This document shows positions 24,485-33,886 of a DNA stretch of 40,070 nucleotides, piece after piece (within the stretch, counting starts at the first letter, position 1; every line of letters starts with the position of its first letter). A program made the translations under genes and the position numbers. The stretch covers positions 1 through 40,070 of the forward strand of contig JABACA010000027.1 of the NCBI GenBank assembly GCA_014237975.1, in the 5' to 3' direction. The notes under the pieces were generated by a model. That model did no database searches and was not told the DNA's origin. It worked only from the letters and a program-made list of their open reading frames with translations. Source of the DNA: Mariniblastus sp. (GTDB lineage: Bacteria > Planctomycetota > Planctomycetia > Pirellulales > Pirellulaceae).

Positions 24485-24754
24485 GTCTCTCTGTCCTCTC
24501 TCTGCCTTTTCTTTTCCGCCCCGAACACCCTGCCCCGCCAGACGGGACAATTGGGTCCGTGGTCGAGCTCCCCCTCATTGTGGGCGGTACCGTCATGGCC
24601 GGTCAGCACGGGCCAGGCCGACCGAGGGATGCTTGCCTTGGCCGGCCTGATGGCGGATGATTTCCCAGAGACGACCGGTCTTTGATTCGTTTTTAGTCCT
24701 GACCGGTTGGGGGCAAGCGGCCCAGGTAGCACTCTGGAATTGGCGGGAAATCAA

Positions 24755-26083
24755 ATGCGGCATTTACTACAGCGGGCAACGAAACGGGCAACCATGATCG
24801 TTCTGGTCCTATTGACCTGGGCCGGCGTTGTCTCAGGGGACGACTGGAACCAGTGGCAAGGCCCCCAGCGGGATGGCGTCTGGCACGAGACGGGAACCCT
24901 CGACAAATTCCCGGCCGACGGTGCCCAGGTGCTCTGGCGGATGCCGGTTGCCAATGGTTACTCGGGACCGACGGTGGCCGACGGCCGCGTCTTTGTCACC
25001 GACTTTGTCCGTTCGGCCGGCGATACGACACCCAACGCGGGCAAGAGGAACGAGTTGACCGGTCAAGAACGGGTCCAATGTTTCGACATGCAAACGGGCA
25101 AGCTCTTGTGGGTGCATCAATACGACTCGGATTACAACCTCTCCTACCCGAATGGCCCCCGCGCCACACCGGCCGTCGATGGAGACCGGGTCTATGTGCT
25201 GGGTGCCGAAGGAAAATTGAGCTGTTTAAATACCAAGGATGGCAAGGTCCGCTGGTCACGTGACCTGAAACAGGATTACGCCATGCCACTTGCGCCGCAC
25301 TGGGGCTTTGCCGCGCACCCGCTGGTCGACGGAGATACGCTGTACTGTGTCGTGGGTGGCAAAGAGAGTGTGGCGGTCGCCTTTGACAAGATGACGGGCC
25401 AGGAGAAATGGCACGCCCTGGATGCCGAGACGCCCGGCTATTGCCCGCCCACCATGATCCGGGCGGGTGACACGCAGCAATTGTTGATTTGGCACCAGGA
25501 TTCGCTGAACAGCCTGAACCCGGAAACGGGTGACGTGCATTGGTCGTTTGATCTCAAGCCGGCCTACGAGCAGGCGATCATTGCGCCGATCCAGCATGGT
25601 GAGTACCTGTATGCGGTGGCCCTGCAGGGGACGTCGTTGCTGCTCAAGCTGGACCAAAAACAACCCAAGGCCAGCGTGGTCTGGCGCGGCAAGGGGGTTC
25701 ACCCGGATCACAATCCTCCTCTGGTGGTCGATGGCCATATTTACGGGATTGACGTCAAAGGCCATCTGCGCTGCTTTGATCTGCAGACGGGCGAACGTCT
25801 GTGGGAGTCGTTGGCCACGGCAACCAACGGCCGCCCGGCAGGTTCGACCACCGGGTTCATGGTCCGCAACGGGGAGAAGTTTTTTATCATGACCGAGACG
25901 GGTGACTTGCTGATCGTAAAAATGTCTCCCGCCGGTTTTCAGGAGCTGGGCCGGGCCCACATCCTCGAACCGACCAGCCGAACGGGCAACCGCAACGTCG
26001 TCTGGAGCCACCCGGCGTTTGCCAACCGCTGCATGTTTGCCCGCAATGACAAGGAGATCGTCTGTGTTTCGCTGGCGAAATAG
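24755..26083 (+). CDS. exported PQQ-like beta-propeller repeat protein
   Basis: 442 residues from ATG 24755, with GGGA about 8 nt upstream; the frame is open to 24707 but that part lacks signal features. The signal peptide is RHLLQRATKRATMIVLVLLTWAGVVSG. The mature chain begins WNQWQGPQRDGVWHETGTL and GYSGPTVADGRVFVTDF, a very common form of planctomycete propeller protein. Blades end in MQTGKLLWVHQY, TKDGKVRWSRDL, MTGQEKWHAL, PETGDVHWSFDL and LQTGERLWESL. Activity is unknown; membrane-assembly, binding or electron-transfer roles are all possible. Convergent with a glycosyltransferase gene through a hairpin. Confidence 0.85.
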   Translation: MRHLLQRATKRATMIVLVLLTWAGVVSGDDWNQWQGPQRDGVWHETGTLDKFPADGAQVLWRMPVANGYSGPTVADGRVFVTDFVRSAGDTTPNAGKRNELTGQERVQCFDMQTGKLLWVHQYDSDYNLSYPNGPRATPAVDGDRVYVLGAEGKLSCLNTKDGKVRWSRDLKQDYAMPLAPHWGFAAHPLVDGDTLYCVVGGKESVAVAFDKMTGQEKWHALDAETPGYCPPTMIRAGDTQQLLIWHQDSLNSLNPETGDVHWSFDLKPAYEQAIIAPIQHGEYLYAVALQGTSLLLKLDQKQPKASVVWRGKGVHPDHNPPLVVDGHIYGIDVKGHLRCFDLQTGERLWESLATATNGRPAGSTTGFMVRNGEKFFIMTETGDLLIVKMSPAGFQELGRAHILEPTSRTGNRNVVWSHPAFANRCMFARNDKEIVCVSLAK

Positions 26084-26120
26084 TCCGCCGCAACTGAACG
26101 GGACCGATCCGTTACCGCGG

Positions 26121-26147
26121 CGCTCGACGTCCGCGGATCGTCGAGCG
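26121..26147. terminator. GC-rich hairpin between convergent genes
   Basis: CGCTCGACG (26121-26129) and CGTCGAGCG (26139-26147) form a perfect 9-bp stem around a 9-nt loop. It sits between stops at 26083 (+) and 26153 (-). There is no T-tract on either strand, so it is a candidate bidirectional terminator or transcript-end stabiliser. Confidence 0.5.
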
Positions 26148-26152
26148 ATCGA

Positions 26153-27127
26153 CTAGCCGAGCTCGCCCATCAGATGCCGCCAGGCGGCAAGCTCTGCACG
26201 TGGTGCGAATCGCTTCTTGAGTTTCCGTGTTTTGCCAAGCAGTTCACGGTAGAAACGTTGGTCTGTTTCACATCGGTCCAATAACTGGGCCAGTCGCCGA
26301 TGGTCGCCCACCGGGAATAAACCGGGGTAATCCGGTTCCAGCATCCCGCAGGTGGTGGGGATTCGGGTGGAGAGAATGGGCACATCGTTCATGATGGCTT
26401 CGGCAAAAACACTCGGCCCCCCCTCCGATTTGGAGGTCAGCAGCAGCAGCCGACCGCGGGCAATTCGCCGCCGGGATTGCCAATGGGCAACGCCTCCGAC
26501 CCACTGGTAGCGCGGGTTGGTTTCCGATTCCAGCCGCGCCCGCCGGTTGTACGTCTGGTTCAGGGCAAATCCGACATGGTTGATCTTGATGCGGGACGAG
26601 TCGGGTAACAGGCGGGCCGCTTTGGCGGCCAGCAGTGGGTCTTTCTCGGCCCGCAGGTGGCCCGCCATGACCACCTCGAAACAGCGGGTCAATCGTTTGG
26701 GACGCGGCCGTAGCGTGACGGCCGATTGAAAGATGGGCCGACACTTGTCCCGTACCGGCCGGGGCAATTGTTGGCGAGCATTCGGCTCGAGCAACACGAT
26801 TCGGTCCGCTTCCCGCAAGGATTCATGCGCCTGACGATAAACGTTGGCGTTAGAGGATTTTAGATCGCGGCTGAGGTCCGTACCAGTGAGGCCCACAATG
26901 ATCGGCCGGTCGGGACAACGGGAAGCGAATTGACGGACTGAACGGGCACTTCGAAACGCATGCAGGGCCACCAGGCAGTCGGTGCTGGCATGTTGGGTCG
27001 GTTGAAATTGTGTCGTCAGCTTCACCTGGTGCCCCAGCATCCGCAACATGCGGGCCCAGCGCTGAGCCGTGACCTGGTTACCCAGTGGAGTGCCTCGTAC
27101 TCCGGGAGTCACAATGAGAATTTGCAT
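26153..27127 (-). CDS. GT4 glycosyltransferase of TIGR04348 / SenB-like type
   Basis: 324 residues. The N-terminal MQILIVTPGVRGTPLGNQVTAQRWARMLRMLGH-like segment, LVALHAFRSARSVRQF, PIIVGLTGTDLSRDL and the C-terminal pattern RYQWVGG, LLLLTSKSEGGPSVFAEAIMNDVPILSTRI and EPDYPGLFPVGD follow the order and wording I associate with the TIGR04348 putative glycosyltransferases. That family includes SenB, which makes a selenosugar from UDP-GlcNAc or UDP-Glc and selenophosphate. The usual senB companions, a selenophosphate synthase and an EgtB-like senA, are not in the window. It may therefore be a lone selenosugar or thiosugar synthase, or an ordinary GT4. ATG 27127 lacks a clear Shine-Dalgarno. Confidence 0.7.
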   Translation of the reverse strand: MQILIVTPGVRGTPLGNQVTAQRWARMLRMLGHQVKLTTQFQPTQHASTDCLVALHAFRSARSVRQFASRCPDRPIIVGLTGTDLSRDLKSSNANVYRQAHESLREADRIVLLEPNARQQLPRPVRDKCRPIFQSAVTLRPRPKRLTRCFEVVMAGHLRAEKDPLLAAKAARLLPDSSRIKINHVGFALNQTYNRRARLESETNPRYQWVGGVAHWQSRRRIARGRLLLLTSKSEGGPSVFAEAIMNDVPILSTRIPTTCGMLEPDYPGLFPVGDHRRLAQLLDRCETDQRFYRELLGKTRKLKKRFAPRAELAAWRHLMGELG

Positions 27128-27290
27128 TGGGTATCAATGAACCATTAAGGAAGCGCGGGAGCGTCGGGGATTGGGCCTGCTGCGACTGGCATCACCGATG
27201 CAGACGCAGCTGGGCAACCTAGTCTAACCGATGAGCGCTCCGTCGGTAGCAAGCTGGAATCGAACCCCATTGGATCGGGGTGGGTTCGGT

Positions 27291-28235
27291 CTAGGCCGCT
27301 CTCCGCCGAGTGGTGTGAGGTGCATCCTCTGTGACGGTCGTTTCGCGCCACGATTCGGTGTTCTTAACGACTGCCAAATGCTGTTTGAACCGCTGATCAG
27401 CCAAACGTTCGCGTTTTGCGGCCAACCGTTGGAAACCATGACTCAGCCGCCAGGGTTGGAGGGGCGATTTGGCGACATCCATCAATGTTCTTGCCAATGT
27501 CGAAGATTGGCCATGGCGGGTGTAGCGGTACAGTGAACGCTCCGCCGTGCAACCATGAGGCCTGTTCGATTCGGCCAGGATCCCTTCTTCCGACTCGACA
27601 GTCGCGATGGTGTCGCGACACAGGACATTGGTAAAACCAAGAGTCCGCAGGCTGAGGGCAACTTCAACATCCAGATAAACGTCATCGGTCAGGCAGCCCA
27701 ACCGTCCAATGGCAGAGAGGACCGTTCGGCGGTAGACCGCCAAATGGCTACTCGGACCGAGCGGTTTCAACTTTTGCAGCGACCGGTTGGAAATAGGTTG
27801 TTGCGTTCCCAACAATCGGCGAGTTCCGGCCGCATTGGTGCTGACACCAGCGGCTGTCATTCGGCCAGGCCGAAACGACGGCACGATGAGAGGCGTCAGG
27901 CTGCCAACTTGCGGGTCTTCAAACGCTTCTTCCAGGGAAGACTCCCAACCTTCGTCCAGTTCTACTCCCGGGCGAATCAGCACAATCAAATCACCGTGGG
28001 AAGCCGCAACGCCAAGGTCGAACTGGCTGGCCAGATTCGAACTGGTTTCGACGATCCAGTCAATTTCCGACCCCAGTCCATGGGGATCTTCATAACTGCC
28101 ATCATGGACAACGATAACCTGCGCCTGCCGAGGGCGAGATCGCAGTACGGAGGCCAACGTATCCTCAAATCGTTGGATCGGATTCGGTTGGCGATTACCC
28201 CGAGAAACGGGAAGGACGATTGAAAACCGGCTCAT
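27291..28235 (-). CDS. GT2-like glycosyltransferase
   Basis: 314 residues from ATG 28235. The GT-A nucleotide-binding start FSIVLPVSRGN, VIVVHDGSYEDP (the first acidic site), LGVAASHGDLIVLIRPGVE (where GT2 enzymes have DxD) and LTDDVYLDVEVALSLRTLGF (catalytic-base region) follow family 2. The DxD position reads RPG, so metal binding may differ. It is cytoplasmic with no transmembrane segments and a long basic C-terminal region after about residue 230. Same strand and 163 nt upstream of the SenB-like gene, but not obviously in one pathway. It likely adds sugars to a surface polymer; acceptor unknown. The upstream start to 28295 lacks family-like residues. Confidence 0.78.
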   Translation of the reverse strand: MSRFSIVLPVSRGNRQPNPIQRFEDTLASVLRSRPRQAQVIVVHDGSYEDPHGLGSEIDWIVETSSNLASQFDLGVAASHGDLIVLIRPGVELDEGWESSLEEAFEDPQVGSLTPLIVPSFRPGRMTAAGVSTNAAGTRRLLGTQQPISNRSLQKLKPLGPSSHLAVYRRTVLSAIGRLGCLTDDVYLDVEVALSLRTLGFTNVLCRDTIATVESEEGILAESNRPHGCTAERSLYRYTRHGQSSTLARTLMDVAKSPLQPWRLSHGFQRLAAKRERLADQRFKQHLAVVKNTESWRETTVTEDAPHTTRRRAA

Positions 28236-28515
28236 GATACGGCACCCGCTAAAACAACGTCGAAAAATGGTAGCCAGGATGTGGGTGCCATCCATAACAA
28301 ACGGGCACCTTCGGAGAAAATCATCATGGCGTTCTTAGAGACATTCGGTTACCTTTTGCGGTCAGATTGATCCATTTTGTGGCGTTGTCGAATGTTCGGT
28401 TGCCGCTAGAAAATTTCCAGGAAATCGGGTGATTTTGCTCAAGTATCTACAGAACTTTTTGGCGGTTGTCCGACGGGTTATTGCCCAATGGCACGGAAAC
28501 TCATAAAACCAAGGA

Positions 28516-29310
28516 ATGAGACAATACCTGCAGCTTCTGGACCACATTCTCAGTGATGGGACCCTTAAATCGGATCGCACGGGAACCGGCACGCTCAGTG
28601 TTTTTGGTTATCAAATGAGATTCGATCTGTCGGAAGGGTTTCCGATGGTGACCACCAAAAAATTACATTTCAAAAGTATCGCGTTTGAATTGCTGTGGTT
28701 CCTGAGGGGTGACACCAATGTCCGGTTCCTGCAGGACAATGGTGTTCGAATCTGGAACGAATGGGCCGACGAAGAGGGAGAACTGGGGCCGGTTTACGGT
28801 TCGCAATGGCGATCTTGGACCGGGGCCGATGGTGCCACCGTGGATCAGATCAGCCAGGTGGTAGACCAGATCCAAACCAACCCGTCCTCCCGTCGCCTGA
28901 TCGTCAGCGCTTGGAATGTGGCCGAGATTCCCAAGATGAAATTGCCACCCTGCCACGCCTTCTTCCAGTTTTATGTTGCCGATGGCCGCCTGTCTTGCCA
29001 GTTGTACCAACGAAGTGCGGATGTGTTCCTGGGTGTCCCGTTCAACATTGCTTCCTACGCGCTGTTAACGATGATGATGGCCCAGGTTTGCGGTTTGCAG
29101 CCGGGCGATTTTGTCCATACTCTGGGGGATGCTCACTTGTACGAAAATCATCTTGACCAGGCACGTTTGCAAATGAGTCGTGAACCGTATCCATTGCCGA
29201 CGCTCGAATTGAATCCAGAAATCCAGTCGATTTTTGAATTCGGCTACGCAGACATGCAGTTGCTCAATTACACAGCCCACCCCCACATCAAAGCGGCGGT
29301 TGCAGTCTAG
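28516..29310 (+). CDS. thyA: thymidylate synthase
   Basis: 264 residues, equal to E. coli ThyA and colinear with it. It methylates dUMP to dTMP with methylene-tetrahydrofolate. The conserved features are [11 protein letters not shown], the HFKS and WFLRGDTN segments, the catalytic C146 in [11 protein letters not shown], the dUMP-binding [29 protein letters not shown] and [12 protein letters not shown] 28516. It is 88 nt upstream of folA, the classical partner that regenerates tetrahydrofolate, so the two are probably co-transcribed. The last residues are AVAV, as is usual for the active-site-closing C-terminus. Nothing anomalous. Confidence 0.97.
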   Translation: MRQYLQLLDHILSDGTLKSDRTGTGTLSVFGYQMRFDLSEGFPMVTTKKLHFKSIAFELLWFLRGDTNVRFLQDNGVRIWNEWADEEGELGPVYGSQWRSWTGADGATVDQISQVVDQIQTNPSSRRLIVSAWNVAEIPKMKLPPCHAFFQFYVADGRLSCQLYQRSADVFLGVPFNIASYALLTMMMAQVCGLQPGDFVHTLGDAHLYENHLDQARLQMSREPYPLPTLELNPEIQSIFEFGYADMQLLNYTAHPHIKAAVAV

Positions 29311-29397
29311 GTTGGCAAAGGCGGTAACGGGTAGCCAGGCCCAGCTCGCCAACCCGTTTGCCCGTTTCCAACCATTGTTTTCCAGGATCAGTCGTTC

Positions 29398-29892
29398 ATG
29401 AACAAAGCATCGTTGATCGTGGCAGCCAGTGAAAATGGCGTGATTGGTAATTCCGGCGATTTGCCATGGCGGCTATCGGCTGACTTGAAGCGATTCAAGC
29501 AGCTTACCATGGGGCATGCCATGATCATGGGACGAAAAACATTTGAGTCGATCGGCCGTTTGTTGCCAGGGCGAACGACGATTATCGTGACTCGTCAAAC
29601 AGGATATGAGTTTCCCGGTGCGTTGATTGCAGGCAATGTATCTCAGGCAATCGAAATGTCGGGAATCGACGAGCATCCTTTTATTACCGGAGGCGCGGAG
29701 ATTTATCGCGTAGCACTTCCGCTCGTCGAAAAAATTTACCTGACCCGGGTTCACGTCGACATCGACGGCGATACGTACCTGGGCGGTATTGACTGGACTC
29801 AGTGGAAGCGAGTCGAATCCGAGCCGCATTTTGCGGATGATCGTAATCAATACGATTTTACCTTCGAGTCATATGTCAGAATTACGGCCTAA
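29398..29892 (+). CDS. folA: dihydrofolate reductase
   Basis: 164 residues. Reduces dihydrofolate to tetrahydrofolate with NADPH, restoring the folate consumed by thymidylate synthase. SLIVAASENGVIGNSGDLPWRLSADLKRFKQLTMG-type N-terminus, with the catalytic acid Asp in the helix-B segment LSADLKRF, the MGRKTFESIG nucleotide site, PGRTTIIVTR, and FITGGAEIY (cofactor glycines). Ends in a strand FTFESYV. It directly follows thyA in the same orientation. A 7-bp inverted repeat (AACGGGT 29326-29332, ACCCGTT 29352-29358) lies between them. ATG 29398. Confidence 0.97.
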   Translation: MNKASLIVAASENGVIGNSGDLPWRLSADLKRFKQLTMGHAMIMGRKTFESIGRLLPGRTTIIVTRQTGYEFPGALIAGNVSQAIEMSGIDEHPFITGGAEIYRVALPLVEKIYLTRVHVDIDGDTYLGGIDWTQWKRVESEPHFADDRNQYDFTFESYVRITA

Positions 29893-29981
29893 AACCAGCC
29901 CGCTCTCCCGCCCGGCCAGTTTGGTTTGAACTACAATATGGATTGAACCTGACTCAGATCCACACCACGAGGCTGGAACCC

Positions 29982-32900
29982 ATGACCTTTGCCAACCGTA
30001 TTCTTTCCTGCCTGTTTTTTGGCTTGATGTTATTGCTGCCTGCTCACGCGATTGTCTGCGGGCAGGAAGACGCCCATCAGATGCTCAACGACGCAACGGA
30101 TTTCCGATCCATCGGACCGTTCCGGGGCGGTCGATCGGCTGCCGTGACGGGCGTTCGCGGCAAACCAATGCTGTATTACCAAGGTGCGGCCGGCGGAGGT
30201 GTTTGGAAAACAACCGATGGCGGGTCGTCCTGGGAGAATATATCAGACGGGTATTTTGGGGGTTCCGTGGGTGCGATTGAAGTCGCTCCTTCCGATCCCA
30301 ATATCATCTACGTTGGCGGTGGCGAAGTGACGGTGCGTGGCAACGTGTCGCACGGTTATGGGATGTGGAAATCCTATGACGGTGGCCAAACCTGGGCCCA
30401 ATCCGGTTTGCCCGATTCCCGCCGGATTCCGAGGATCCGTGTCCATCCAACTGATCCGGATATTGTGTATGCAGCCGTCCTGGGACATTTGCATGGACCG
30501 AACCAGGAACGGGGTGTTTATCGAAGCCGCGATGGTGGTACCACCTGGGAGCGAATCCTGTTCGCCAGTGAGGAAGCGGGAGCGGTTGACCTTGTGATCG
30601 ATCCAAATAACCCGCGGGTTCTTTATGCATCGATGTGGAAAATAAACCGTACCCCGTATAGTCTCGAGAGTGGTGGTGAGGGATCCGGTATCTGGAAGAG
30701 CACCGATGGTGGTGATACCTGGACCGAGATCAGCCAGAACAAGGGCTTGCCCAAAGGGCCGCTTGGCATCAGTGGAATTGCCGTCTCTCCCGTGGATTCC
30801 AATCGGGTTTGGGCCATTGTCGAAGCCCCCGAAGGAGGATTATTTCGCAGCGACGACGCAGGTAAAAACTGGAAACGCATTAACGACGAACGAAAACTGC
30901 GCCAGCGAGCGTGGTACTACACCCGAGTCTATGCGGGTCCGAAAAACGTCGATGAAGTTTATGTACTGAATGTAGGGTTCTGGCGATCGACCGATGGCGG
31001 GGCAACGTTCAACAGCATTTCAACACCTCATGGTGATCACCATGATTTGTGGATTGCTCCCGAGGATCCGGACCGTATGGCGATTGCCGATGATGGTGGG
31101 GCCCAAGTCAGTTACAGCCGCGGTAAGACCTGGTCGACTTACATGAACCAGCCGACGGCCCAGTTCTACCGCGTGACTACGGATAATCACTTTCCCTACC
31201 GAATCTACGGTGCCCAACAGGACAATTCTACCGTTCGCATCTTGCATCGAAGCGACCGTGGTTCTATCGGTGAACGAGACTGGGAGCCAACGGCCGGTGG
31301 AGAAAGCGGGCACATTGCACCTGATCCGGTTGAACCGGACATCGTTTACGGAGGTTCGTACGGAGGTTTTCTGACCCGGATGGACCACCGGACCGGTGAA
31401 CGTCGAAATATTCATATTTGGCCCGACAACCCGATGGGACATGGAGCGGGTGACGGGAAGTTTCGGTTCCAGTGGAATTTCCCGATTTTCTTTTCACAGC
31501 ATCACCCCGGGACCCTTTTTGCCGCCGGAAATGTTTTGTTTAAAACGGAAGACGAAGGTGCTTCATGGCAACAGGTCAGCCCTGATTTGACCAGGAACGA
31601 CTCGTCCAAACTGGGTTCATCGGGCGGACCAATCACCCAGGACAATACAAGTGTTGAGTACTTTTGTACGATTTTTTCAGCCGTTGAATCGCTGCATGAA
31701 CCTGACGTGATTTGGGCTGGCAGTGACGACGGTCTGTTACATATCACGCGGGACGGTGGTAAAAACTGGTCGAATGTGACACCTCCGAACATGCCTGAGT
31801 GGATGCAAATCAACAGCATTGAACCGCATCCGACAGAGAAAGGCGGTTTGTATGTTGCCGGAACACGTTATAAATCCGACGATTTCAAACCGTACCTGTA
31901 CAAGACCACCGACTACGGTGCGACGTGGACGCAAATCAACAAAGGGATCGATCGTAAACATTTTACACGTGTCATTCGCGCCGACCCGGTGCGGCAAGGA
32001 TTGTTGTTTGCCGGTACAGAGAGTGGATTGTATGTTTCGGTGGATGATGGTGAAAACTGGACGTTATTTCAATGTAATTTGCCGGTTGTTCCTATTACCG
32101 ACATGACCATCAAGAATGATGACTTGGTGGTGGCCACGCAGGGGCGATCGTTCTGGGTACTGGATGATCTTTCATTGGTTCGGCAATGGAATCCCGACGT
32201 CTTGAAGAAATCGATGCATCTGTTTTCGAGCCGCCCAACCTATCGAATGAGGGGTGGTGGATCGGGTAGACAGAGCGCGACTGCCGGGCAAAATGTTGCC
32301 TCGGGTGTGCACTTCAATGTTTATTTGAAAGAGGCTGTCGACGACAAAAATCCTGTCAAGCTCGAGTTGAAGGATGCCAAGGGCGACGTGCTTACTACCT
32401 TTAGCTCCAAGCCGGACAAGAAACTGAAACAGAAAAAGCTGGACCTGTCTCCAGGAATGAACCAGGTCAACTGGGATATGCGCGTTGCTGGTGCTGATTC
32501 GTTCGACGAAATTGTTTTGTGGGGCGGGGGACTGCAGGGACCGCTGGTCGTACCCGGTGTGTACACGGCCACGCTTGCACAGGGAGAACATTCGGAGTCG
32601 GTTGAATTTGAAGTCCGCAAAGATCCACGGGGCAGCGCTACCGACGCAGACCTGCAGGCTCAGTACGAGTTCCTGGTTGGGGTTCGTGACAAACTGACGG
32701 AAACCCACAAGGTGATTACCCAATTGCGAGAGGTGAAAAGCCAAATCGAAGCGCTCAGTAAGCGGCTGGAAGATGAGCAATACAAGGCCATCCGTGATCA
32801 AGGAAAAGAGATCAACGAGCGTTTATCAGCCATTGAAAAGAAACTGTATCAGACTCAGAATCAAAGTTCTCAAGATCCGTTGAATTTTCCAATTCGTTTA

Positions 32901-33107
32901 AATAATCGTTTGAGCTCGTTGGTGGGTGTGGTCAGCATGGGTGACAATGCTCCCACCCGGCAGTCGGTTGAAGTCCGTGATTTGCTGGTAGGCCAAATCG
33001 ATCAGTTGCTGGTAGAACTCAAGCAGATATTGTCCAAGGATGTTCAGGATTTCAACAAGAAGGTCTTGGAGGCCAACGTACCGGCCATTTTCGTGGACGA
33101 TCAATAG
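29982..33107 (+). CDS. exported VPS10/sortilin-like BNR-repeat protein
   Basis: 1041 residues from ATG 29982, chosen because it begins a signal peptide (ANRILSCLFFGLMLLLPAHA up to IVCG); the frame extends to 29943. At least ten Asp-box (BNR) motifs of the form S/T-x-D-x-G-x-x-W, such as TTDGGSSWENI, SRDGGTTWERI, STDGGDTWTEI, TEDEGASWQQV and SVDDGENWTLF, run from about residue 60 to 690 and define beta-propellers of the sortilin/VPS10 type. The C-terminal third has a beta-sandwich-like region and a coiled-coil-like stretch (about 895-960, LTETHKVITQLREVKSQIEALSKRLED). Such proteins are often annotated as glycosyl hydrolases, but no sialidase arginine triad is obvious. Likely periplasmic or extracellular binding or processing protein. 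Confidence 0.88.
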   Translation: MTFANRILSCLFFGLMLLLPAHAIVCGQEDAHQMLNDATDFRSIGPFRGGRSAAVTGVRGKPMLYYQGAAGGGVWKTTDGGSSWENISDGYFGGSVGAIEVAPSDPNIIYVGGGEVTVRGNVSHGYGMWKSYDGGQTWAQSGLPDSRRIPRIRVHPTDPDIVYAAVLGHLHGPNQERGVYRSRDGGTTWERILFASEEAGAVDLVIDPNNPRVLYASMWKINRTPYSLESGGEGSGIWKSTDGGDTWTEISQNKGLPKGPLGISGIAVSPVDSNRVWAIVEAPEGGLFRSDDAGKNWKRINDERKLRQRAWYYTRVYAGPKNVDEVYVLNVGFWRSTDGGATFNSISTPHGDHHDLWIAPEDPDRMAIADDGGAQVSYSRGKTWSTYMNQPTAQFYRVTTDNHFPYRIYGAQQDNSTVRILHRSDRGSIGERDWEPTAGGESGHIAPDPVEPDIVYGGSYGGFLTRMDHRTGERRNIHIWPDNPMGHGAGDGKFRFQWNFPIFFSQHHPGTLFAAGNVLFKTEDEGASWQQVSPDLTRNDSSKLGSSGGPITQDNTSVEYFCTIFSAVESLHEPDVIWAGSDDGLLHITRDGGKNWSNVTPPNMPEWMQINSIEPHPTEKGGLYVAGTRYKSDDFKPYLYKTTDYGATWTQINKGIDRKHFTRVIRADPVRQGLLFAGTESGLYVSVDDGENWTLFQCNLPVVPITDMTIKNDDLVVATQGRSFWVLDDLSLVRQWNPDVLKKSMHLFSSRPTYRMRGGGSGRQSATAGQNVASGVHFNVYLKEAVDDKNPVKLELKDAKGDVLTTFSSKPDKKLKQKKLDLSPGMNQVNWDMRVAGADSFDEIVLWGGGLQGPLVVPGVYTATLAQGEHSESVEFEVRKDPRGSATDADLQAQYEFLVGVRDKLTETHKVITQLREVKSQIEALSKRLEDEQYKAIRDQGKEINERLSAIEKKLYQTQNQSSQDPLNFPIRLNNRLSSLVGVVSMGDNAPTRQSVEVRDLLVGQIDQLLVELKQILSKDVQDFNKKVLEANVPAIFVDDQ

Positions 33108-33185
33108 GACGTCTGCCAGACGAAATCATCCATGACGTAATCGCAGTATTTGTTGCCAGCGAGCAACAATGACTTGCCCTGGTGA

Positions 33186-33298
33186 ACCCATTTTGAGAGC
33201 TTGGATCGACGGCTATTTAAAAAGGGAGTCCCGACTCAGTCGCATCACAAGGGTCTTGACTACGACTCCCGGACCAATGGGAATCTCTCAAAACGGGT
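33186..33298. repeat. 113-bp nested inverted repeat between VPS10 gene and hpf
   Basis: Outer arms: ACCCATTTTGAGAG (33186-33199) and CTCTCAAAACGGGT (33285-33298), 13 of 14 positions complementary. Inside it TTGG (33201-33204) pairs with CCAA (33274-33277), GGGAGTC (33224-33230) with GACTCCC (33264-33270), and the palindrome CGACTCAGTCG lies at 33232-33242. RNA from either strand could fold into a long branched hairpin. It may be a structured RNA element or the remains of a small inverted-repeat element; no direct repeats were identified at its edges. Confidence 0.6.
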
Positions 33299-33314
33299 GC
33301 CAATCGCCCGAATC

Positions 33315-33334
33315 TGCCCAAGCAGGGCGTTTTT
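33315..33334 (+). terminator. intrinsic terminator candidate upstream of hpf
   Basis: TGCCC (33315-33319) and GGGCG (33325-33329) pair (one wobble at the base) around AAGCA, followed by TTTTT at 33330-33334. It fits the end of the VPS10 gene transcript and would isolate hpf, whose promoter follows directly. Confidence 0.5.
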
Positions 33335-33350
33335 CCTGTTTTTTTTGGAT

Positions 33351-33379
33351 TTGTCGGCATCTTGTTAGGGCACTACAAT
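33351..33379 (+). promoter_or_regulatory. sigma-70-like promoter of hpf-ptsN-ptsH
   Basis: TTGTCG (33351-33356) and TACAAT (33374-33379) are separated by 17 nt. They are located 81 nt before the hpf start and just downstream of the terminator candidate. This is the best promoter match seen in the window. Confidence 0.55.
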
Positions 33380-33459
33380 AAAGCGGCTTGGTTTAGAGAA
33401 ACCGTTAGCAACCATTGCCAAAGGGTAACCTTGGCATGGTGGTCAAAAGAGGGGCACTC

Positions 33460-33786
33460 ATGGAAACAACGGTAACCGTCAAGAATGGTCAATTACCGGA
33501 GTCGGTCCAGGATATTCTCCGGCACAAGGCTTCAAAACTGCCGCGCTTTTTTGATCGAACCACGCTAATCCAAGTCATTGCCGATATGCGGCATGATCAA
33601 CCTAAAGTCGAAATTATTGTTTCAGCCGAACAAGTTACTGACTTTTTCGCTACCGATTCTGGCACCAACGTTGTTAGTGCATTTGATGGTGCAATGAACA
33701 AGATTGAAATTCAACTCAAGAAACATAAAGAAAAACTAAAGGGTCATCGCGGCCCCGAACCCAAGATTGACCTCTCGCCCGAATAA
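33460..33786 (+). CDS. hpf: ribosome hibernation-promoting factor, short HPF/YfiA type
   Basis: 108 residues from ATG 33460, preceded by GAGGGG 6-7 nt upstream. The frame extends to 33415, but HPF proteins begin at this methionine. The order beta-alpha-beta-beta-beta-alpha is visible: ETTVTVKNGQLPESVQDILRHKASKLPRFFDR, a strand VEIIVSAE, then SAFDGAMNKIEIQLKKHKEKLKGH, the classical basic final helix. It lacks the C-terminal dimerisation domain of long HPF. It binds the 30S decoding region in stationary phase and promotes 100S dimers or idle 70S. Located directly upstream of ptsN as in the rpoN-hpf-ptsN order of proteobacteria, though rpoN is not here. Confidence 0.92.
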   Translation: METTVTVKNGQLPESVQDILRHKASKLPRFFDRTTLIQVIADMRHDQPKVEIIVSAEQVTDFFATDSGTNVVSAFDGAMNKIEIQLKKHKEKLKGHRGPEPKIDLSPE

Positions 33787-33886
33787 TTCAAGGCGCCAAG
33801 TCGCCCATTTACGGTGGGCGATCTACCGTCTTTTTGGCAGAGTCGGGATGCGGACGCATTGGCCCACAACTGACAAGGAACCATTT

